DNA of 64,000 nucleotides, from positions 186,001-250,000 of the forward strand of contig NZ_BBQF01000001.1 in assembly GCF_000813345.1 (NCBI RefSeq). Reading direction: 5' to 3'. The translations under genes and the position numbers were made by a program. Shown here piece after piece: positions 44,759 through 54,831 of this stretch (position 1 is the first letter of the stretch; the number at the start of each line of letters is the position of its first letter). Below the pieces are notes generated by a model. It was not told where the DNA came from and made no database searches. It saw only the letters and a program-made list of their open reading frames with translations. Source of the DNA: Sulfurospirillum arsenophilum NBRC 109478. GTDB taxonomy: Bacteria > Campylobacterota > Campylobacteria > Campylobacterales > Sulfurospirillaceae.

Positions 44759-45859
44759 ATGCAATTTAACGGTGTTTTAGATCAATTAAAAATTTATGAA
44801 GCGGGTAAGCCAATCGAGCTTGTTGTTCGCGAATACGGCATTGAGTCAAAAGATGTCATCAAATTAGCAAGCAATGAAAATCCAAGAGGTTGTAGCCCTA
44901 AAGTCATTGAAGCGGTACGCAATGAAGCCGCAAAAATGAACCTTTACCCTGATGATAGTATGTATGAGCTCAAAGAAGCATTGGCAAAAAAATATGCTGT
45001 AAAAGAGGAAAATATTATTATTGGTGCAGGAAGTGACCAAGTGATCTCTTTTGCTGTACATGCTAAAGCAAACGCAAACACTAAAGTTTTGATGGCAGGA
45101 ATTACGTTTGCTATGTACGAGATTTATGCACTACAAACAGGTGCAACCATTCTTAAAACACCAACAGCGGGACATAATCTAAAAGAGATGCTAGAGATTT
45201 ATAAAGCAAACAAAGATATCTCCGTTATTTTCCTTTGTCTTCCCAATAATCCATTGGGTGAATGTTTGGATACAAAAGATGTTTATGCTTTTTTAGATCA
45301 AATCAGCCCTGAAACATTGGTTGTAATTGATGGTGCATACCAAGAGTATGCAAGTTTTAAAGATCCAGCCAAGAAAATTGTTCCAAGTGAAATCATTGCA
45401 AAATATCCTAATACTCTTTATTCAGGAACCTTCTCAAAAGCATATGGCTTAGGCGGTATGCGTTGTGGTTATGGCATAGCACAACCAGAAGTTATTAAAG
45501 CGCTTTTAAAACTTCGAGCGCCATTTAACATTACAAACCTTACGCTTAAAGCAGCGATTGTAGCGCTGAGCGATCAAGCTTTTGTGGATGCTTCTGTCAA
45601 AGAAAATTTTGAAGAGATGAAAGCTTATGAAGCATTTGCTAAAGAACTTGGATTTAAAGTGATTGAGAGTTATACTAACTTCATTGTTTTAGAATTTGAT
45701 GCAAATAAAAACTCTGGCGCAATTGCACAAAAGTTGATGGAAAAGGGTATAATCGTTAGAAATTTAGGATCGTATGGTATGAATGCTATTCGTGTCACGA
45801 TAGGTACACCTGAGCAAAACGCACGCTTTTTTGAACTCTTTAAAATAATTTACATGTAA
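44759..45859 (+). CDS. hisC: Histidinol-phosphate aminotransferase
   Basis: HisC is the PLP transaminase of histidine synthesis, often also active on aromatic amino acids, which fits its place after pheA. The 366-residue protein has [20 protein letters not shown]-like [20 protein letters not shown] and the PLP Lys in [18 protein letters not shown] (about residue 227). The stop codon is formed inside a palindrome copy, so the protein ends Ile-Tyr-Met. Confidence 0.94.
   Translation: MQFNGVLDQLKIYEAGKPIELVVREYGIESKDVIKLASNENPRGCSPKVIEAVRNEAAKMNLYPDDSMYELKEALAKKYAVKEENIIIGAGSDQVISFAVHAKANANTKVLMAGITFAMYEIYALQTGATILKTPTAGHNLKEMLEIYKANKDISVIFLCLPNNPLGECLDTKDVYAFLDQISPETLVVIDGAYQEYASFKDPAKKIVPSEIIAKYPNTLYSGTFSKAYGLGGMRCGYGIAQPEVIKALLKLRAPFNITNLTLKAAIVALSDQAFVDASVKENFEEMKAYEAFAKELGFKVIESYTNFIVLEFDANKNSGAIAQKLMEKGIIVRNLGSYGMNAIRVTIGTPEQNARFFELFKIIYM
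45850..45859. repeat. Iterated palindrome, 10-base core
   Basis: Core copy that forms the hisC stop codon (Tyr-Met-stop). Confidence 0.85.
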
Positions 45860-45870
45860 GAGAAAGACAT

Positions 45871-47592
45871 ATGGAGCTTAGAACACTTTTAAATCAAATA
45901 GCAACACTTATACAAAATCTGACCTTGCGTCAAAAGATAGTGGCAGCAGTATCCATTGTTGTCCTTATCGGATTTTTAGTGTTTCTGACGCTCTACAAAA
46001 ATGCAAACTCAAAAGGTAATGGCTACAGTGTTTTATTTGAAAACACAACGGCTGGTGATTCTGCGCTGATTATTCAGCAACTTGAAAAAGAGAAAGTTCC
46101 TTATAAAATACTCAATGAAGGTACGATTGCAGTGCCGAGTGATGTGGTGCATAAACAACGTATTTCTATTGCAGCGCTTGGAATTCCAAAAAATAGCAAA
46201 GTTGGTTTTGAAATTTTTGATAAGACCGAGTTTGGTGCTACCGATTTTGAACAAAAAATTAAATATATTAGAGCCTTAGAGGGCGAATTAGCCCGTACTG
46301 TTGAGAGTTTAGGACCGATCGCTAATGCGAGTGTGCATATTGCCATTCCAAAAGAGACTGTATTTGCGCAAAAACAAGTAGCTCCAACAGCTTCAATCGT
46401 TCTTAATATTCGCCCAAGTATGAATCTCTCTGTAAAGCAAATCATAGGTATCAAAAATCTTGTCGCCGCTTCTGTTTCCAACTTGACGGTTGAGAATGTC
46501 TCCGTTGTTAATCAAGATGGTGAACCTTTAGGTGATGAGCAGAGCAATATTTTTCAAGGTGAACTGGTTAAAAGCCAGATGCGTTATAAGAAAGAGTTTG
46601 AGCACAATGTTGAACAAAAGATTATCAATGTACTAGCACCTGTTATTGGTGGTGTCGACAAAGTCAATGCGAAAGTCACGATTGATTTTGATTTTTCTCA
46701 ACAAGATTATGTCAGTGAAACGTATGATCCAAATTCCGTTCCTCGAAGTGAGCAGAGTGTTGAAGAGAAACGTGAAGGCAAAGAGCCTCAAGATGTTGGT
46801 GGCGTACCGGGTGCCATTAGCAATATAGGTCCTGTACAAGGTTTAGAGAGTAATAAAAAAGGTGAAACATACCAAAAAAGCTCAACGACAACAAATTATG
46901 AAATTTCTAAAAAAGTAGTTAACTCTAAAGATGAGTTTGCAAAAATTAAGCGTCTCACTGCAGCGGTTGTTGTTGATGGTGTTTACAAATATGGTGTAGA
47001 CAGCGATGGTAAGAAAAAAAGCGAATTAGAGTATTTTTCGTTGAGCAAAGAGCAGATGGATGGCATTCGTGATGTCGTACGCCAAACGGTAGGCTATAAT
47101 CAGACCAGAGGGGATGAAGTTACCGTCAGCAATTTTGAGTTCAAGCCACTTTCAAGTGACGGTACACGCGCCCCGACGAAAGATTTGATGGAAAAAGCTT
47201 CTAACTACCTTGGACCATTGGTTCCACTTTTGAAATATGTGATTGTGGGTATTTTACTCTTTATCTTTTATAAAAAAGTTATTATTCCTTTCAGCCAAAA
47301 AATGGTGGAAACCAAATTGGATGATTTTGAAGATGAAGTTGAGCCTATTCTTACAAATGAAGAAGATGGTGCTGAAGATACGTTAGAGAAGTTTAGACAA
47401 GCCCGTAAAAAAGTGGAAGACCAGTTGGGCATTGGTCAAGACTTTAATGAGGAAGCACTTAAATACGATGTATTGCTTGAGAAGCTCAAACATATAGCAG
47501 ATCAAAAAAGTGAAGAATTTGCAGGACTTTTACAGTCTATGATTCGTAATGAAGGTGATTACGATAAAAATAGTCCTAAGGACCTTGGATAA
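45871..47592 (+). CDS. fliF: Flagellar MS-ring protein FliF
   Basis: FliF forms the membrane ring that houses the flagellar export gate. The 573-residue protein has a first membrane helix (about 25-44, AAVSIVVLIGFLVFLTLY), the periplasmic ring-building domains (about 50-440, with EGELARTVESLGPIANASVHIAIP and the ring-building segment VNVINQDG-like VVNQDGEPLGD), a second helix (about 449-468, VPLLKYVIVGILLFIFYK) and a cytoplasmic tail that binds FliG (residues about 520-573). It is followed by fliG with a one-base overlap. Confidence 0.96.
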   Translation: MELRTLLNQIATLIQNLTLRQKIVAAVSIVVLIGFLVFLTLYKNANSKGNGYSVLFENTTAGDSALIIQQLEKEKVPYKILNEGTIAVPSDVVHKQRISIAALGIPKNSKVGFEIFDKTEFGATDFEQKIKYIRALEGELARTVESLGPIANASVHIAIPKETVFAQKQVAPTASIVLNIRPSMNLSVKQIIGIKNLVAASVSNLTVENVSVVNQDGEPLGDEQSNIFQGELVKSQMRYKKEFEHNVEQKIINVLAPVIGGVDKVNAKVTIDFDFSQQDYVSETYDPNSVPRSEQSVEEKREGKEPQDVGGVPGAISNIGPVQGLESNKKGETYQKSSTTTNYEISKKVVNSKDEFAKIKRLTAAVVVDGVYKYGVDSDGKKKSELEYFSLSKEQMDGIRDVVRQTVGYNQTRGDEVTVSNFEFKPLSSDGTRAPTKDLMEKASNYLGPLVPLLKYVIVGILLFIFYKKVIIPFSQKMVETKLDDFEDEVEPILTNEEDGAEDTLEKFRQARKKVEDQLGIGQDFNEEALKYDVLLEKLKHIADQKSEEFAGLLQSMIRNEGDYDKNSPKDLG

Positions 47593-48617
47593 TGAAATTA
47601 ACAGAAGATCAAAAAACCCTTTACAATGAACTTACTATGGCTGAAAAAGCTGCAATATTACTTATTCAGTTAGGTGAAGATGCAACAGCCAATCTTTTTT
47701 CTCATATGGAGATAGACGTTGTAACGGATATTTCCAAATTTATTGCGACGGCAAAAAATATTGATAAAGCTGTCGCCAACGCTGTTTTAGAAGAATTTTA
47801 TGTCATTTTACAATCAAACCAGTACATCCGAAGCGGTGGTATGGAGTATGCCAAAGAGATCTTATACCGTACTTTTGGAGCAGAGGGTGCACAAAAGATC
47901 CTTGATAAACTCTCAAAATCGATGGAAAACTCGCAAAGTTTTGGTTATTTGTCCCAGATCAAGCCACAACAATTGGGCGACTTTATTATGAATGAACACC
48001 CACAAACAGTTGCTTTGATTTTAGCGCATATGGATCCAACCAGTGCTGCTGAAACGCTCTCTTTTTTCCCAGATCAGCTTAGAAGTGAAGTGACCATCAG
48101 AATGGCAAATCTTGGTGAGATTTCGCCTTCCGTTGTTAAGAGAGTCTCTGCTGTTTTAGAAAATAAACTTGAATCATTGACATCGTATAAAGTTGAGGTT
48201 GGTGGACCAAGAGCCGTTGCTGAAATTCTCAATCGTTTAGGTCAAAAAGCTTCTAAAACAACGATTGCCTATATTGAACAAGCCGATGAAAAACTCGCTT
48301 CTGTTATAAAAGATATGATGTTTACATTTGAAGATATTATGAAACTCGATGGTAATGCTGTACGTGAAATTCTCAAAGTGGCTGATAAAAGAGATCTCAT
48401 GGTCGCCCTTAAAGGTTCAGCAGAAGATCTAAGACGAAAGTTCTTTGATAACATGTCTCAGCGTGCGCAAGAAGCATTTGTCGAAGAGATGAACTTCTTA
48501 GGTGCAGTACGTGTGAAAGATGTGGAAGAGTCTCAACGAAAGATTGTTGAAGAGGTTCAAAAACTTTCAGAACAAGGCATTCTCCAAATTGGCGAAGCGG
48601 AAGAGATGATAGGTTAA
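47592..48617 (+). CDS. fliG: Flagellar motor switch protein FliG
   Basis: FliG is the rotor protein that meets the stator and sets rotation direction. The 341-residue protein has the N-terminal FliF-binding domain, the middle domain with the EHPQTVALILAHM motif (about 132-144) and the C-terminal torque domain with charged residues around MTFEDIMKLD and DLMVALKGSAEDLRRKFFDNMS. It overlaps fliF by one base (TAATG) and is one base before fliH. Confidence 0.97.
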   Translation: MKLTEDQKTLYNELTMAEKAAILLIQLGEDATANLFSHMEIDVVTDISKFIATAKNIDKAVANAVLEEFYVILQSNQYIRSGGMEYAKEILYRTFGAEGAQKILDKLSKSMENSQSFGYLSQIKPQQLGDFIMNEHPQTVALILAHMDPTSAAETLSFFPDQLRSEVTIRMANLGEISPSVVKRVSAVLENKLESLTSYKVEVGGPRAVAEILNRLGQKASKTTIAYIEQADEKLASVIKDMMFTFEDIMKLDGNAVREILKVADKRDLMVALKGSAEDLRRKFFDNMSQRAQEAFVEEMNFLGAVRVKDVEESQRKIVEEVQKLSEQGILQIGEAEEMIG

Positions 48618-48618
48618 C

Positions 48619-49422
48619 ATGTCAGATAATATTATTGATAAAGATAGAGTGGAAGATCACTCCGTACAGAGCTATCGGTTTAAAGTATTGGGCTCCAATT
48701 TAGCAGAGATGCCTACAGCTTTACATGTAAATGATGCTTATGCATCTGAGAGCATGTATGAGACTGAAACAAAGCCTGTCAATGATGAAATTATCAATAT
48801 CGCACGCATTGAAGAAGGCACACAAAATCAATTTATTGAAGAGTTGCTCAAAAAGACGGATGAACTTACTTCTAATGTGGTCAAGCTTCAAATTCAGATT
48901 GAAAAACAAGAACAAGATTTTAATAATAGACTCACTGAAGAGTTGACACGTGAGAGAGAAAATGCCTATTCTCAAGGGTATCAAAAAGCTAAAGAAGAAT
49001 CTGAATCAGCTGTTACCGAGATGAAGTCGCGCTACTTAAAATCTATCGGGCATGTCGATACACTTTACAAAAGTATTGAAGAGCGCTTAGCCAAACTAGA
49101 GACAGATATGAGCGTAACAGCTTTTGAGATTGCCAAAGAGGTGATTAAGAAAGAAGTGAGCTTGTCAAGTTCAAAAATTGCAGGATCTCTTTCAAAAGCC
49201 TTATTGCAGGAAGTGAAAGATGCACTTAAAATTGAGCTAAAGGTTAATCCCAAAGATTTAGATGCACTCAAAGAGCTTTATGCCGAAGACGAAAAGATCA
49301 AAGTGACCTCAGATGATGCTATTACGCTAGGGGGTGTTGTCATTCTAAGTGATGTTGGGAATTTGGATGGCAATTTAGCAATGCGTTTAGAAAAAGTCAA
49401 ATATCTATTACAAGAAAACTAA
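48619..49422 (+). CDS. fliH: Flagellar assembly protein FliH
   Basis: FliH is the peripheral stalk and regulator of the export ATPase FliI. The 267-residue protein has a variable N-terminus (containing a full palindrome copy, ALHVND), a long coiled coil (about 70-150) and the globular C-terminal domain (about 155-267) related to ATP-synthase b/delta subunits. It lies between fliG and dxs, the same position as in Campylobacter. Confidence 0.9.
   Translation: MSDNIIDKDRVEDHSVQSYRFKVLGSNLAEMPTALHVNDAYASESMYETETKPVNDEIINIARIEEGTQNQFIEELLKKTDELTSNVVKLQIQIEKQEQDFNNRLTEELTRERENAYSQGYQKAKEESESAVTEMKSRYLKSIGHVDTLYKSIEERLAKLETDMSVTAFEIAKEVIKKEVSLSSSKIAGSLSKALLQEVKDALKIELKVNPKDLDALKELYAEDEKIKVTSDDAITLGGVVILSDVGNLDGNLAMRLEKVKYLLQEN
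48720..48731. repeat. Iterated palindrome TTTACATGTAAA
   Basis: Full copy in the variable N-terminal part of fliH, read as Leu-His-Val-Asn. Confidence 0.9.
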
Positions 49423-49437
49423 GAAGTACTGGAAGAC

Positions 49438-51270
49438 ATGAAAAAATTACGAGAATGTTCTATTGAAGAATTAAATGAATATTGTGATCAGATTAGGCAA
49501 AAAATCATTCAGACAGTTAGTCATAATGGAGGCCATCTAAGTAGCAATGTAGGCGCAGTAGAGCTTATCGTTGCAATGCATTATGTCTTTGATGTCCAAA
49601 ATGATCCTTTTATCTTTGATGTGAGCCATCAAGCATATACGCATAAACTCATTACGGATCGTTGGGAAAAATTTGATACTTTACGTGAACTCGATGGTAT
49701 CAGTGGATACACAAGACCTGATGAATCACCGTATGACTACTTTGTGGCAGGTCACAGCTCAACATCTATTTCTCTAGCCGTAGGTGCTGCAAAAGCTATA
49801 GCACTTAAAAATGAGCAGTCGAAACGCGTTCCTGTAGCGCTTATTGGTGATGGTTCTTTAAGTGCAGGTATGGTTTATGAGGCGCTAAATGAATTGGGCG
49901 ACCGTAGATACCCTGTTGTTATTATCCTGAACGACAATAAAATGAGTATATCAAAACCTATTGGTGCAATCAGTAAATTTCTTTCCAGTGCCATGGCAGG
50001 TACCTTTTATCAAAAAATAAAAAAAATAACCGAGCAAATTTTGCAGTATTTGCCAGAGAGTGCCACGTATATGGCAAAGAAATTTGAAGAAAGTATCAAA
50101 CTTATTACGCCAGGTATGCTATTTGAAGAGTTAGGCATTGATTATATTGGACCGATTGATGGACATGATTTAGAAAGCCTTATTCGGGCACTCCAATCAG
50201 CACGCAGTCTTAAAAAACCTGTCATTGTACACGCACAAACCCTTAAGGGTAAAGGGTATGAGATGGCAGAGGGATACTATGAAAAATGGCATGGCGTGGG
50301 CCCTTTTGACGTTGCTAGCGGCGAGGCAATTAAAAAAGGTGTTAGCAAAAATGCGACAACGATGTACTCAGAAGCTTTGATGACATTAGCCAAAACACAT
50401 GATAATGTTGTGGGCGTCACTGCTGCCATGCCAAGCGGTACAGGACTTAGTCCACTCATTCAGGCGTATCCTAACCGTTTTTGGGATGTTGCGATTGCTG
50501 AGCAACACGCTGTTACATCTATGTGTGCAATGGCAAAAGAGGGCTTTAAACCTTATATAACCATCTATTCCACTTTTTTACAGAGAGCCTATGATCAAGT
50601 GATTCATGATGCTTGTATTATGAATCTGGATGTTGTTTTTGCAATTGATCGCGCAGGTATTGTGGGTGAAGATGGAGAAACACACCAAGGAGTTTTTGAT
50701 ATTTCGTATCTTAGTGCTGTTCCACACATGACACTCATGGCTCCTCGTGATGAAAGAGGGATGCATGCAGCGATTCACTATTCTTATACGCACAAAGGAC
50801 CTTTAGCAATCCGTTATCCAAGAGGCGCTTTTTTAGAGTGTGAGCGTTTTGAATCGACACCTTTTGAATACGGAAAAGCCCAACTGCTCCAAGAAGGGCA
50901 AAGTAGTGTTTTACTCTTAGGTTATGGTAGTGGTGTGGGTAAAGCTATTGAAACAGCAAAATTATTGGCAGAACAAGGCATTGATGTTGCGATTGTAGAT
51001 CTACGTTTTGTGAAGCCTTTGGATGAGCCTTTATTGATTTCGCTAGCACAAGAGTATGAACAATGGTATGTCTTTAGTGATAGCGCAAAAATAGGCGGTG
51101 TGGGTTCATTACTGATGACATTTAAAGAGAAATATACTTTACATGTAAAGATTAAAACGTTTGAATACGATGATGCGTTTATAACGCATGGAGCGACACA
51201 TTTAATTGAAAAAAGACTGGGAATTAGTACTGAGCAATTAGCCGAAATCATTTTAAAAGAAGTCTATTAA
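49438..51270 (+). CDS. dxs: 1-deoxy-D-xylulose-5-phosphate synthase
   Basis: Dxs condenses pyruvate and glyceraldehyde-3-phosphate, the entry step of the MEP isoprenoid pathway, using thiamine diphosphate. The 610-residue protein has HNGGHLSSNVGAVEL, FDVSHQAYTHK, AGHSSTSISLA, the cofactor motif GDGSLSAGMVYEALN with NDNKMSIS, and in the pyrimidine domain IAEQHAVT and DRAGIVGEDGETHQG. A GGAAGAC ribosome site is present. A full palindrome copy encodes TLHVKIK close to the C-terminus. Confidence 0.97.
   Translation: MKKLRECSIEELNEYCDQIRQKIIQTVSHNGGHLSSNVGAVELIVAMHYVFDVQNDPFIFDVSHQAYTHKLITDRWEKFDTLRELDGISGYTRPDESPYDYFVAGHSSTSISLAVGAAKAIALKNEQSKRVPVALIGDGSLSAGMVYEALNELGDRRYPVVIILNDNKMSISKPIGAISKFLSSAMAGTFYQKIKKITEQILQYLPESATYMAKKFEESIKLITPGMLFEELGIDYIGPIDGHDLESLIRALQSARSLKKPVIVHAQTLKGKGYEMAEGYYEKWHGVGPFDVASGEAIKKGVSKNATTMYSEALMTLAKTHDNVVGVTAAMPSGTGLSPLIQAYPNRFWDVAIAEQHAVTSMCAMAKEGFKPYITIYSTFLQRAYDQVIHDACIMNLDVVFAIDRAGIVGEDGETHQGVFDISYLSAVPHMTLMAPRDERGMHAAIHYSYTHKGPLAIRYPRGAFLECERFESTPFEYGKAQLLQEGQSSVLLLGYGSGVGKAIETAKLLAEQGIDVAIVDLRFVKPLDEPLLISLAQEYEQWYVFSDSAKIGGVGSLLMTFKEKYTLHVKIKTFEYDDAFITHGATHLIEKRLGISTEQLAEIILKEVY
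51138..51149. repeat. Iterated palindrome TTTACATGTAAA
   Basis: Full copy near the 3' end of dxs, read as Leu-His-Val-Lys. Confidence 0.9.
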
Positions 51271-51356
51271 TTAGTAAAAAATATTAGTTAATTTATTTTC
51301 AGACAAATTGATGTGAAATATGGAATCATTCAGAAAATATTATATGAAAAGGGTTT

Positions 51357-51779
51357 ATGATGAATGATTTTATTACTCTTCTTAAAACCAAAGAGCTTAA
51401 GGCCACACCTCAAAGAATTTCAGTTCTCAAAGAATTAGGTAAAAAGATGCATCCTACCATTGATGATCTTTACGAAGCACTCAGAAAAGAAAATCCATCG
51501 ATGTCTTTGGCAACAGTTTATAAAAATTTGGCAACATTGAAAGAAAAGGGTGTGGTTATAGAAGTTAATACAACTGAAGGAAAGATGCGTTATGACATCT
51601 ACTCAAAACCACATATCCATCTAATTTGTCGAAAATGTGGTACTCTTGAGGATGTTGATTATGATCAAAGTTTATTTGACTATCAAACAACATTAGAGCA
51701 TGCAAAGAGCGTTAAAATTGATCGTATGGATATTATTGCAAGTGTTGAATCATGTGCAGTATGTCAAAAAAATAGCTAG
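51357..51779 (+). CDS. perR: Fur-family repressor, probable peroxide regulator PerR
   Basis: This DNA-binding metalloregulator of 140 residues has the winged helix of Fur proteins (LKATPQRISVLKEL, SLATVYKNLATLKEKG) and metal-site residues RYDIYSKPHIHLIC. Two CxxC pairs (CRKC, CAVC) form the structural zinc site. The convergent neighbour is ahpC, and the same dxs-perR neighbourhood exists in Campylobacter, which supports PerR rather than Fur. Two adjacent ATG codons (51357 and 51360) make the exact start uncertain by one residue. Confidence 0.88.
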   Translation: MMNDFITLLKTKELKATPQRISVLKELGKKMHPTIDDLYEALRKENPSMSLATVYKNLATLKEKGVVIEVNTTEGKMRYDIYSKPHIHLICRKCGTLEDVDYDQSLFDYQTTLEHAKSVKIDRMDIIASVESCAVCQKNS

Positions 51780-51793
51780 TCTTTAGGAGGGAG

Positions 51794-51818
51794 GATAAGA
51801 GAGGTAACCTCTCTTATC
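51794..51818. terminator. Bidirectional terminator between perR and ahpC
   Basis: GATAAGAGAGG and CCTCTCTTATC form a perfect 11-bp stem around TAA, midway between the convergent stop codons. Confidence 0.8.
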
Positions 51819-51834
51819 TTACGCGTAGTGTATA

Positions 51835-52431
51835 TTAAAGTTTATCTGAGTTATGCGCTAGATAGTCAGCAACACCCTCGGTGCTTGCCGTCATACCTTT
51901 ATCGCCTTTTTGCCAGCCAGCTGGGCAGACTTCACCGTATTCATTGGTAAAGAGCATTGTATCAATCATTCTTAGCATTTCATCAATGTTTCTTCCAAGT
52001 GGTAAATCATTGATAACTGCATGTCTTACCGTACCATCTTGATCAATCAAGAATGAGCCACGGAGTGCTACACCTTCTTTGAAAAGTACATCATAATCAC
52101 GAGAGATTTGTTTAGTAATATCGGCAACTAATGGGAATCTTACTTGACCAATTCCACCTTGATTAACGGGAGTGTTCTTCCATGCAAAGTGTGAAAATTG
52201 TGAATCTATAGATACACCAATAACATTGATGCCACGATTTTTAAACTCTTCTAATCTTTTATCAAAAGCAATGATCTCAGATGGACATACAAATGTGAAA
52301 TCTAATGGATAGAAGAATAAAACTGTGCCCTTCGTCCCGAAATTTTCGTATAGATTGAAATTATCGACAATTTGATTGTCACCGAGTACTGCAGTCGCTG
52401 TAAAATTTGGAGCCTTATTGGTTACTAACAT
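51835..52431 (-). CDS. ahpC: Peroxiredoxin AhpC (typical 2-Cys)
   Basis: AhpC detoxifies hydrogen peroxide, organic peroxides and peroxynitrite. The 198-residue protein has the peroxidatic Cys in DFTFVCPSEIIAF (about residue 51) and the resolving Cys in GEVCPAGWQKG (about residue 172). No AhpF is adjacent, as usual in this group, so electrons probably come from thioredoxin. An AAAGGATAATT ribosome site precedes the ATG. A possible PerR operator lies upstream. Confidence 0.96.
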   Translation of the reverse strand: MLVTNKAPNFTATAVLGDNQIVDNFNLYENFGTKGTVLFFYPLDFTFVCPSEIIAFDKRLEEFKNRGINVIGVSIDSQFSHFAWKNTPVNQGGIGQVRFPLVADITKQISRDYDVLFKEGVALRGSFLIDQDGTVRHAVINDLPLGRNIDEMLRMIDTMLFTNEYGEVCPAGWQKGDKGMTASTEGVADYLAHNSDKL

Positions 52432-52469
52432 AATTATCCTTTAATTGAGAATTTTTATTGATACGGAAA

Positions 52470-52487
52470 TTATACAATTAAATATAA
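52470..52487 (-). promoter_or_regulatory. AT-rich inverted repeat upstream of ahpC, possible PerR operator over a -10 box
   Basis: On the minus strand TTATA-N8-TATAA is an imperfect dyad that includes TATAAT, about 40 bases before ahpC. The position suits repression by the neighbouring Fur-family protein. AT-rich dyads arise easily by chance. Confidence 0.35.
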
Positions 52488-52539
52488 AAAACTCTTTTAA
52501 TCAATAAGACTAGTTTAGTCCAATAAGGTTAAATCTAAG

Positions 52540-54510
52540 TTAAGTTCTAAATTCACCAAGCTTGTGGTTAAGGTTCTCAGTCATGCGGCTTAGATGCTCA
52601 GCAGCCCCTGCAATTTCTTCAACACTACGACTATTTTCAACTGATATTTTGTTGATTTCACTGATTTTTGTAATAATAATTTCAATTTCATCACCTGTTT
52701 GAAGATAACTATTAACAGTGCTTTCTGTGATTTTAGTCACTTCATTGATGATCCTAAAACTTTCTTGAAGGCTGTTCTCAACTTTTTGGGCAGTGTTTGC
52801 TAATTCTTCGACTTTTTGTGAATTATGGCTCATTTGTTCACTAGAATTAACAATCGACTGAACAATAACATTAATGGTAGCATTGATTTCAATAAGGCTT
52901 TTTTGGGTACGCTCAGCAAGTTTACGTACTTCATCTGCCACAACAGCAAATCCACGTCCATGTTCTCCTGCGCGTGCTGCTTCAATAGCGGCATTAAGGG
53001 CTAAAAGATTGGTTTGATCGGCGATATCACTAATGACCGTAAGAACACTTCTGACTTGTTCTGCATCCGTACTGAGCTGATTCAGTTTTTGTGCAAGTTC
53101 AATTTCTGTTGCAGAACTTTTTTGAATTTCTTCAGTCAACGAACCTACAGCATTGCTGGCTGATTGAAGTGCATTGTTAGCATTAATCATATCATTTTTA
53201 CTATTTTTTGCTTGATCGATAGAGATACTCATATCTCCGCGTACACGGTTGGCTTGGTTAGTTGTATCCAGAACAATGGCAGATGATTTCTCAACCAGCT
53301 TACCAACTTGCAATGAAGTTGTAGAGAGCTCATGTGAAATAGAAGAGTTCTCACTTGAAAGTGATTTTGCATTACAGATTAAAATACGTACTTTTTCAAT
53401 AAAGTTATTGATCTGCTCACTTGCCTGTGCAATTTCGTCATTTCCCTTGATTTCTAAATGGCGAGTAAGATCGCCATCACCACTGGAAAGATCTTTTGCT
53501 TTTTCGATAAGATTATTAAGTGGTTTTGTGATGATTTGATTAATGATAATCCAAATAATGACGACAATAATAAGCGTCATGATTAAAGAGGTAATGATCA
53601 GATTGTTTCTTAGTTTATCATTAGCCGCTTGAAAATCTTTCTCATTTGCTTTTGCAACCAATATCCAATTCCATTTATCAAAGGCTTTAAAACTTAAAAT
53701 TTTAGCTTCACCTTCTTCGTTAACATGAAGCATGCCATTTTTTTGAGTGAGAATTTTTTTATCAAGTTCAGAAGAAATTTTAGCGCCATCTGTTTTAGGA
53801 TGTACGTCATAGGATTCGCTTTTACTATTCATGGCATAAAAATAACCATTATCACCAAGCTTCATACTGTTAATTTGTGTTTCTAATGCTTGAAGACCTT
53901 GTGTAAAGTTGTAACCAATAAATAAAATACCTATTACTTTATTATCTTGAAGAATAGGTGAGTAAACCGTAATATAATCTTCACCAAAAAGTCTTGCATT
54001 GCCAATGTATTTTTGTTTTTTCATAATAGATTCATAGGCAGGGCTGTTCTTTCCTAAAAAAGTTCCCATCGCACGTGATTTGTCTTCTTTTTTAAGAGAA
54101 GTTGAAACGCGAATAAAATCATCACCACTTAGCACAAAAATGGTAGCGACGGCATTTGTTAGATTCGTAAAAGCATCCACTTTAAGGAAGTTATTATTAA
54201 GCGTATAATCATCTGTTGTAAGTAAAGGTGTATCCACACCGTTTACTTTGATTTTTTCATTAGAATTAATATGAAACTTACTAAATTCTGATTCAAAAAC
54301 AGTAAAAAGTTTAATAGCGGTATCTTCGAGTGCACTGTTGTAAACTTTGACAGTTTGCTCTAACCCTGTTAGATTCCCCGTTATTTTTTGTTCTGTTTCT
54401 TCTTTGATATAGCCACTAAGATAAAAATTGATATAAAAAATAAAAGCAAAAATTGAAAAAGAAACAATTAAAACTTGTAAAATTGTTACTTTTTTCGCAA
54501 TAGAATTCAT
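52540..54510 (-). CDS. Methyl-accepting chemotaxis protein with periplasmic Cache domain
   Basis: This chemoreceptor has 656 residues. It has a first membrane helix (about 7-31), a periplasmic ligand domain (about 35-295, of the Cache 3/Cache 2 type, [32 protein letters not shown]), a second helix (about 300-325), a HAMP domain (about 326-378) and a long signalling coiled coil with the hairpin tip [19 protein letters not shown] and [18 protein letters not shown]. The ligand is unknown; such Cache modules often bind small carboxylates or amino acids. There is no C-terminal CheR-tethering pentapeptide. It would signal to the CheA array at 33292. Confidence 0.94.
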   Translation of the reverse strand: MNSIAKKVTILQVLIVSFSIFAFIFYINFYLSGYIKEETEQKITGNLTGLEQTVKVYNSALEDTAIKLFTVFESEFSKFHINSNEKIKVNGVDTPLLTTDDYTLNNNFLKVDAFTNLTNAVATIFVLSGDDFIRVSTSLKKEDKSRAMGTFLGKNSPAYESIMKKQKYIGNARLFGEDYITVYSPILQDNKVIGILFIGYNFTQGLQALETQINSMKLGDNGYFYAMNSKSESYDVHPKTDGAKISSELDKKILTQKNGMLHVNEEGEAKILSFKAFDKWNWILVAKANEKDFQAANDKLRNNLIITSLIMTLIIVVIIWIIINQIITKPLNNLIEKAKDLSSGDGDLTRHLEIKGNDEIAQASEQINNFIEKVRILICNAKSLSSENSSISHELSTTSLQVGKLVEKSSAIVLDTTNQANRVRGDMSISIDQAKNSKNDMINANNALQSASNAVGSLTEEIQKSSATEIELAQKLNQLSTDAEQVRSVLTVISDIADQTNLLALNAAIEAARAGEHGRGFAVVADEVRKLAERTQKSLIEINATINVIVQSIVNSSEQMSHNSQKVEELANTAQKVENSLQESFRIINEVTKITESTVNSYLQTGDEIEIIITKISEINKISVENSRSVEEIAGAAEHLSRMTENLNHKLGEFRT

Positions 54511-54831
54511 GAAATGTCTCCAAACTAAAATATAATTTAATTATAACATGAAAATATACCTTTTAAGACGTTATACAAGAGAGATAAACGTCAAGAATTA
54601 AAGAGATGAAGAAAGATTAATATAACTGTTGGGTGGCGTATAGACATAAATAGCTCTTGTAAGCTACAGTCTTAATTTTAAGATATCTTGCTTCAAAAAG
54701 AAGGTTAGGGTTTGAATTAGCTAAATTAAACCATTTACTGCTTTTTAACTAGCAACTTGGGTTTAATATCAATTTTAATTTAGTTTCGATATAGTTTTTT
54801 GTTAGTAAAAAATACCGAGTAAGGAGAAATT
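54511..54831. other. Intergenic region of 321 bases between a chemoreceptor and fdxA
   Basis: This is the longest gene-free stretch of the window. It must hold the divergent promoters of the chemoreceptor (minus strand, with TATAAT-like sequence near 54535-54545) and of fdxA, whose AAGGAGAAATT ribosome site is clear. The central part (about 54600-54780) shows no tRNA, strong hairpin or palindrome copy. A small RNA is not excluded, but I see no evidence for one. Confidence 0.5.

Noticed and set aside
54511-54831. A tRNA or structured RNA in the longest intergenic gap
   Set aside because: I found no cloverleaf pattern, TTCGANNC arm or strong stem; the region is simply AT-rich with promoters at both ends.
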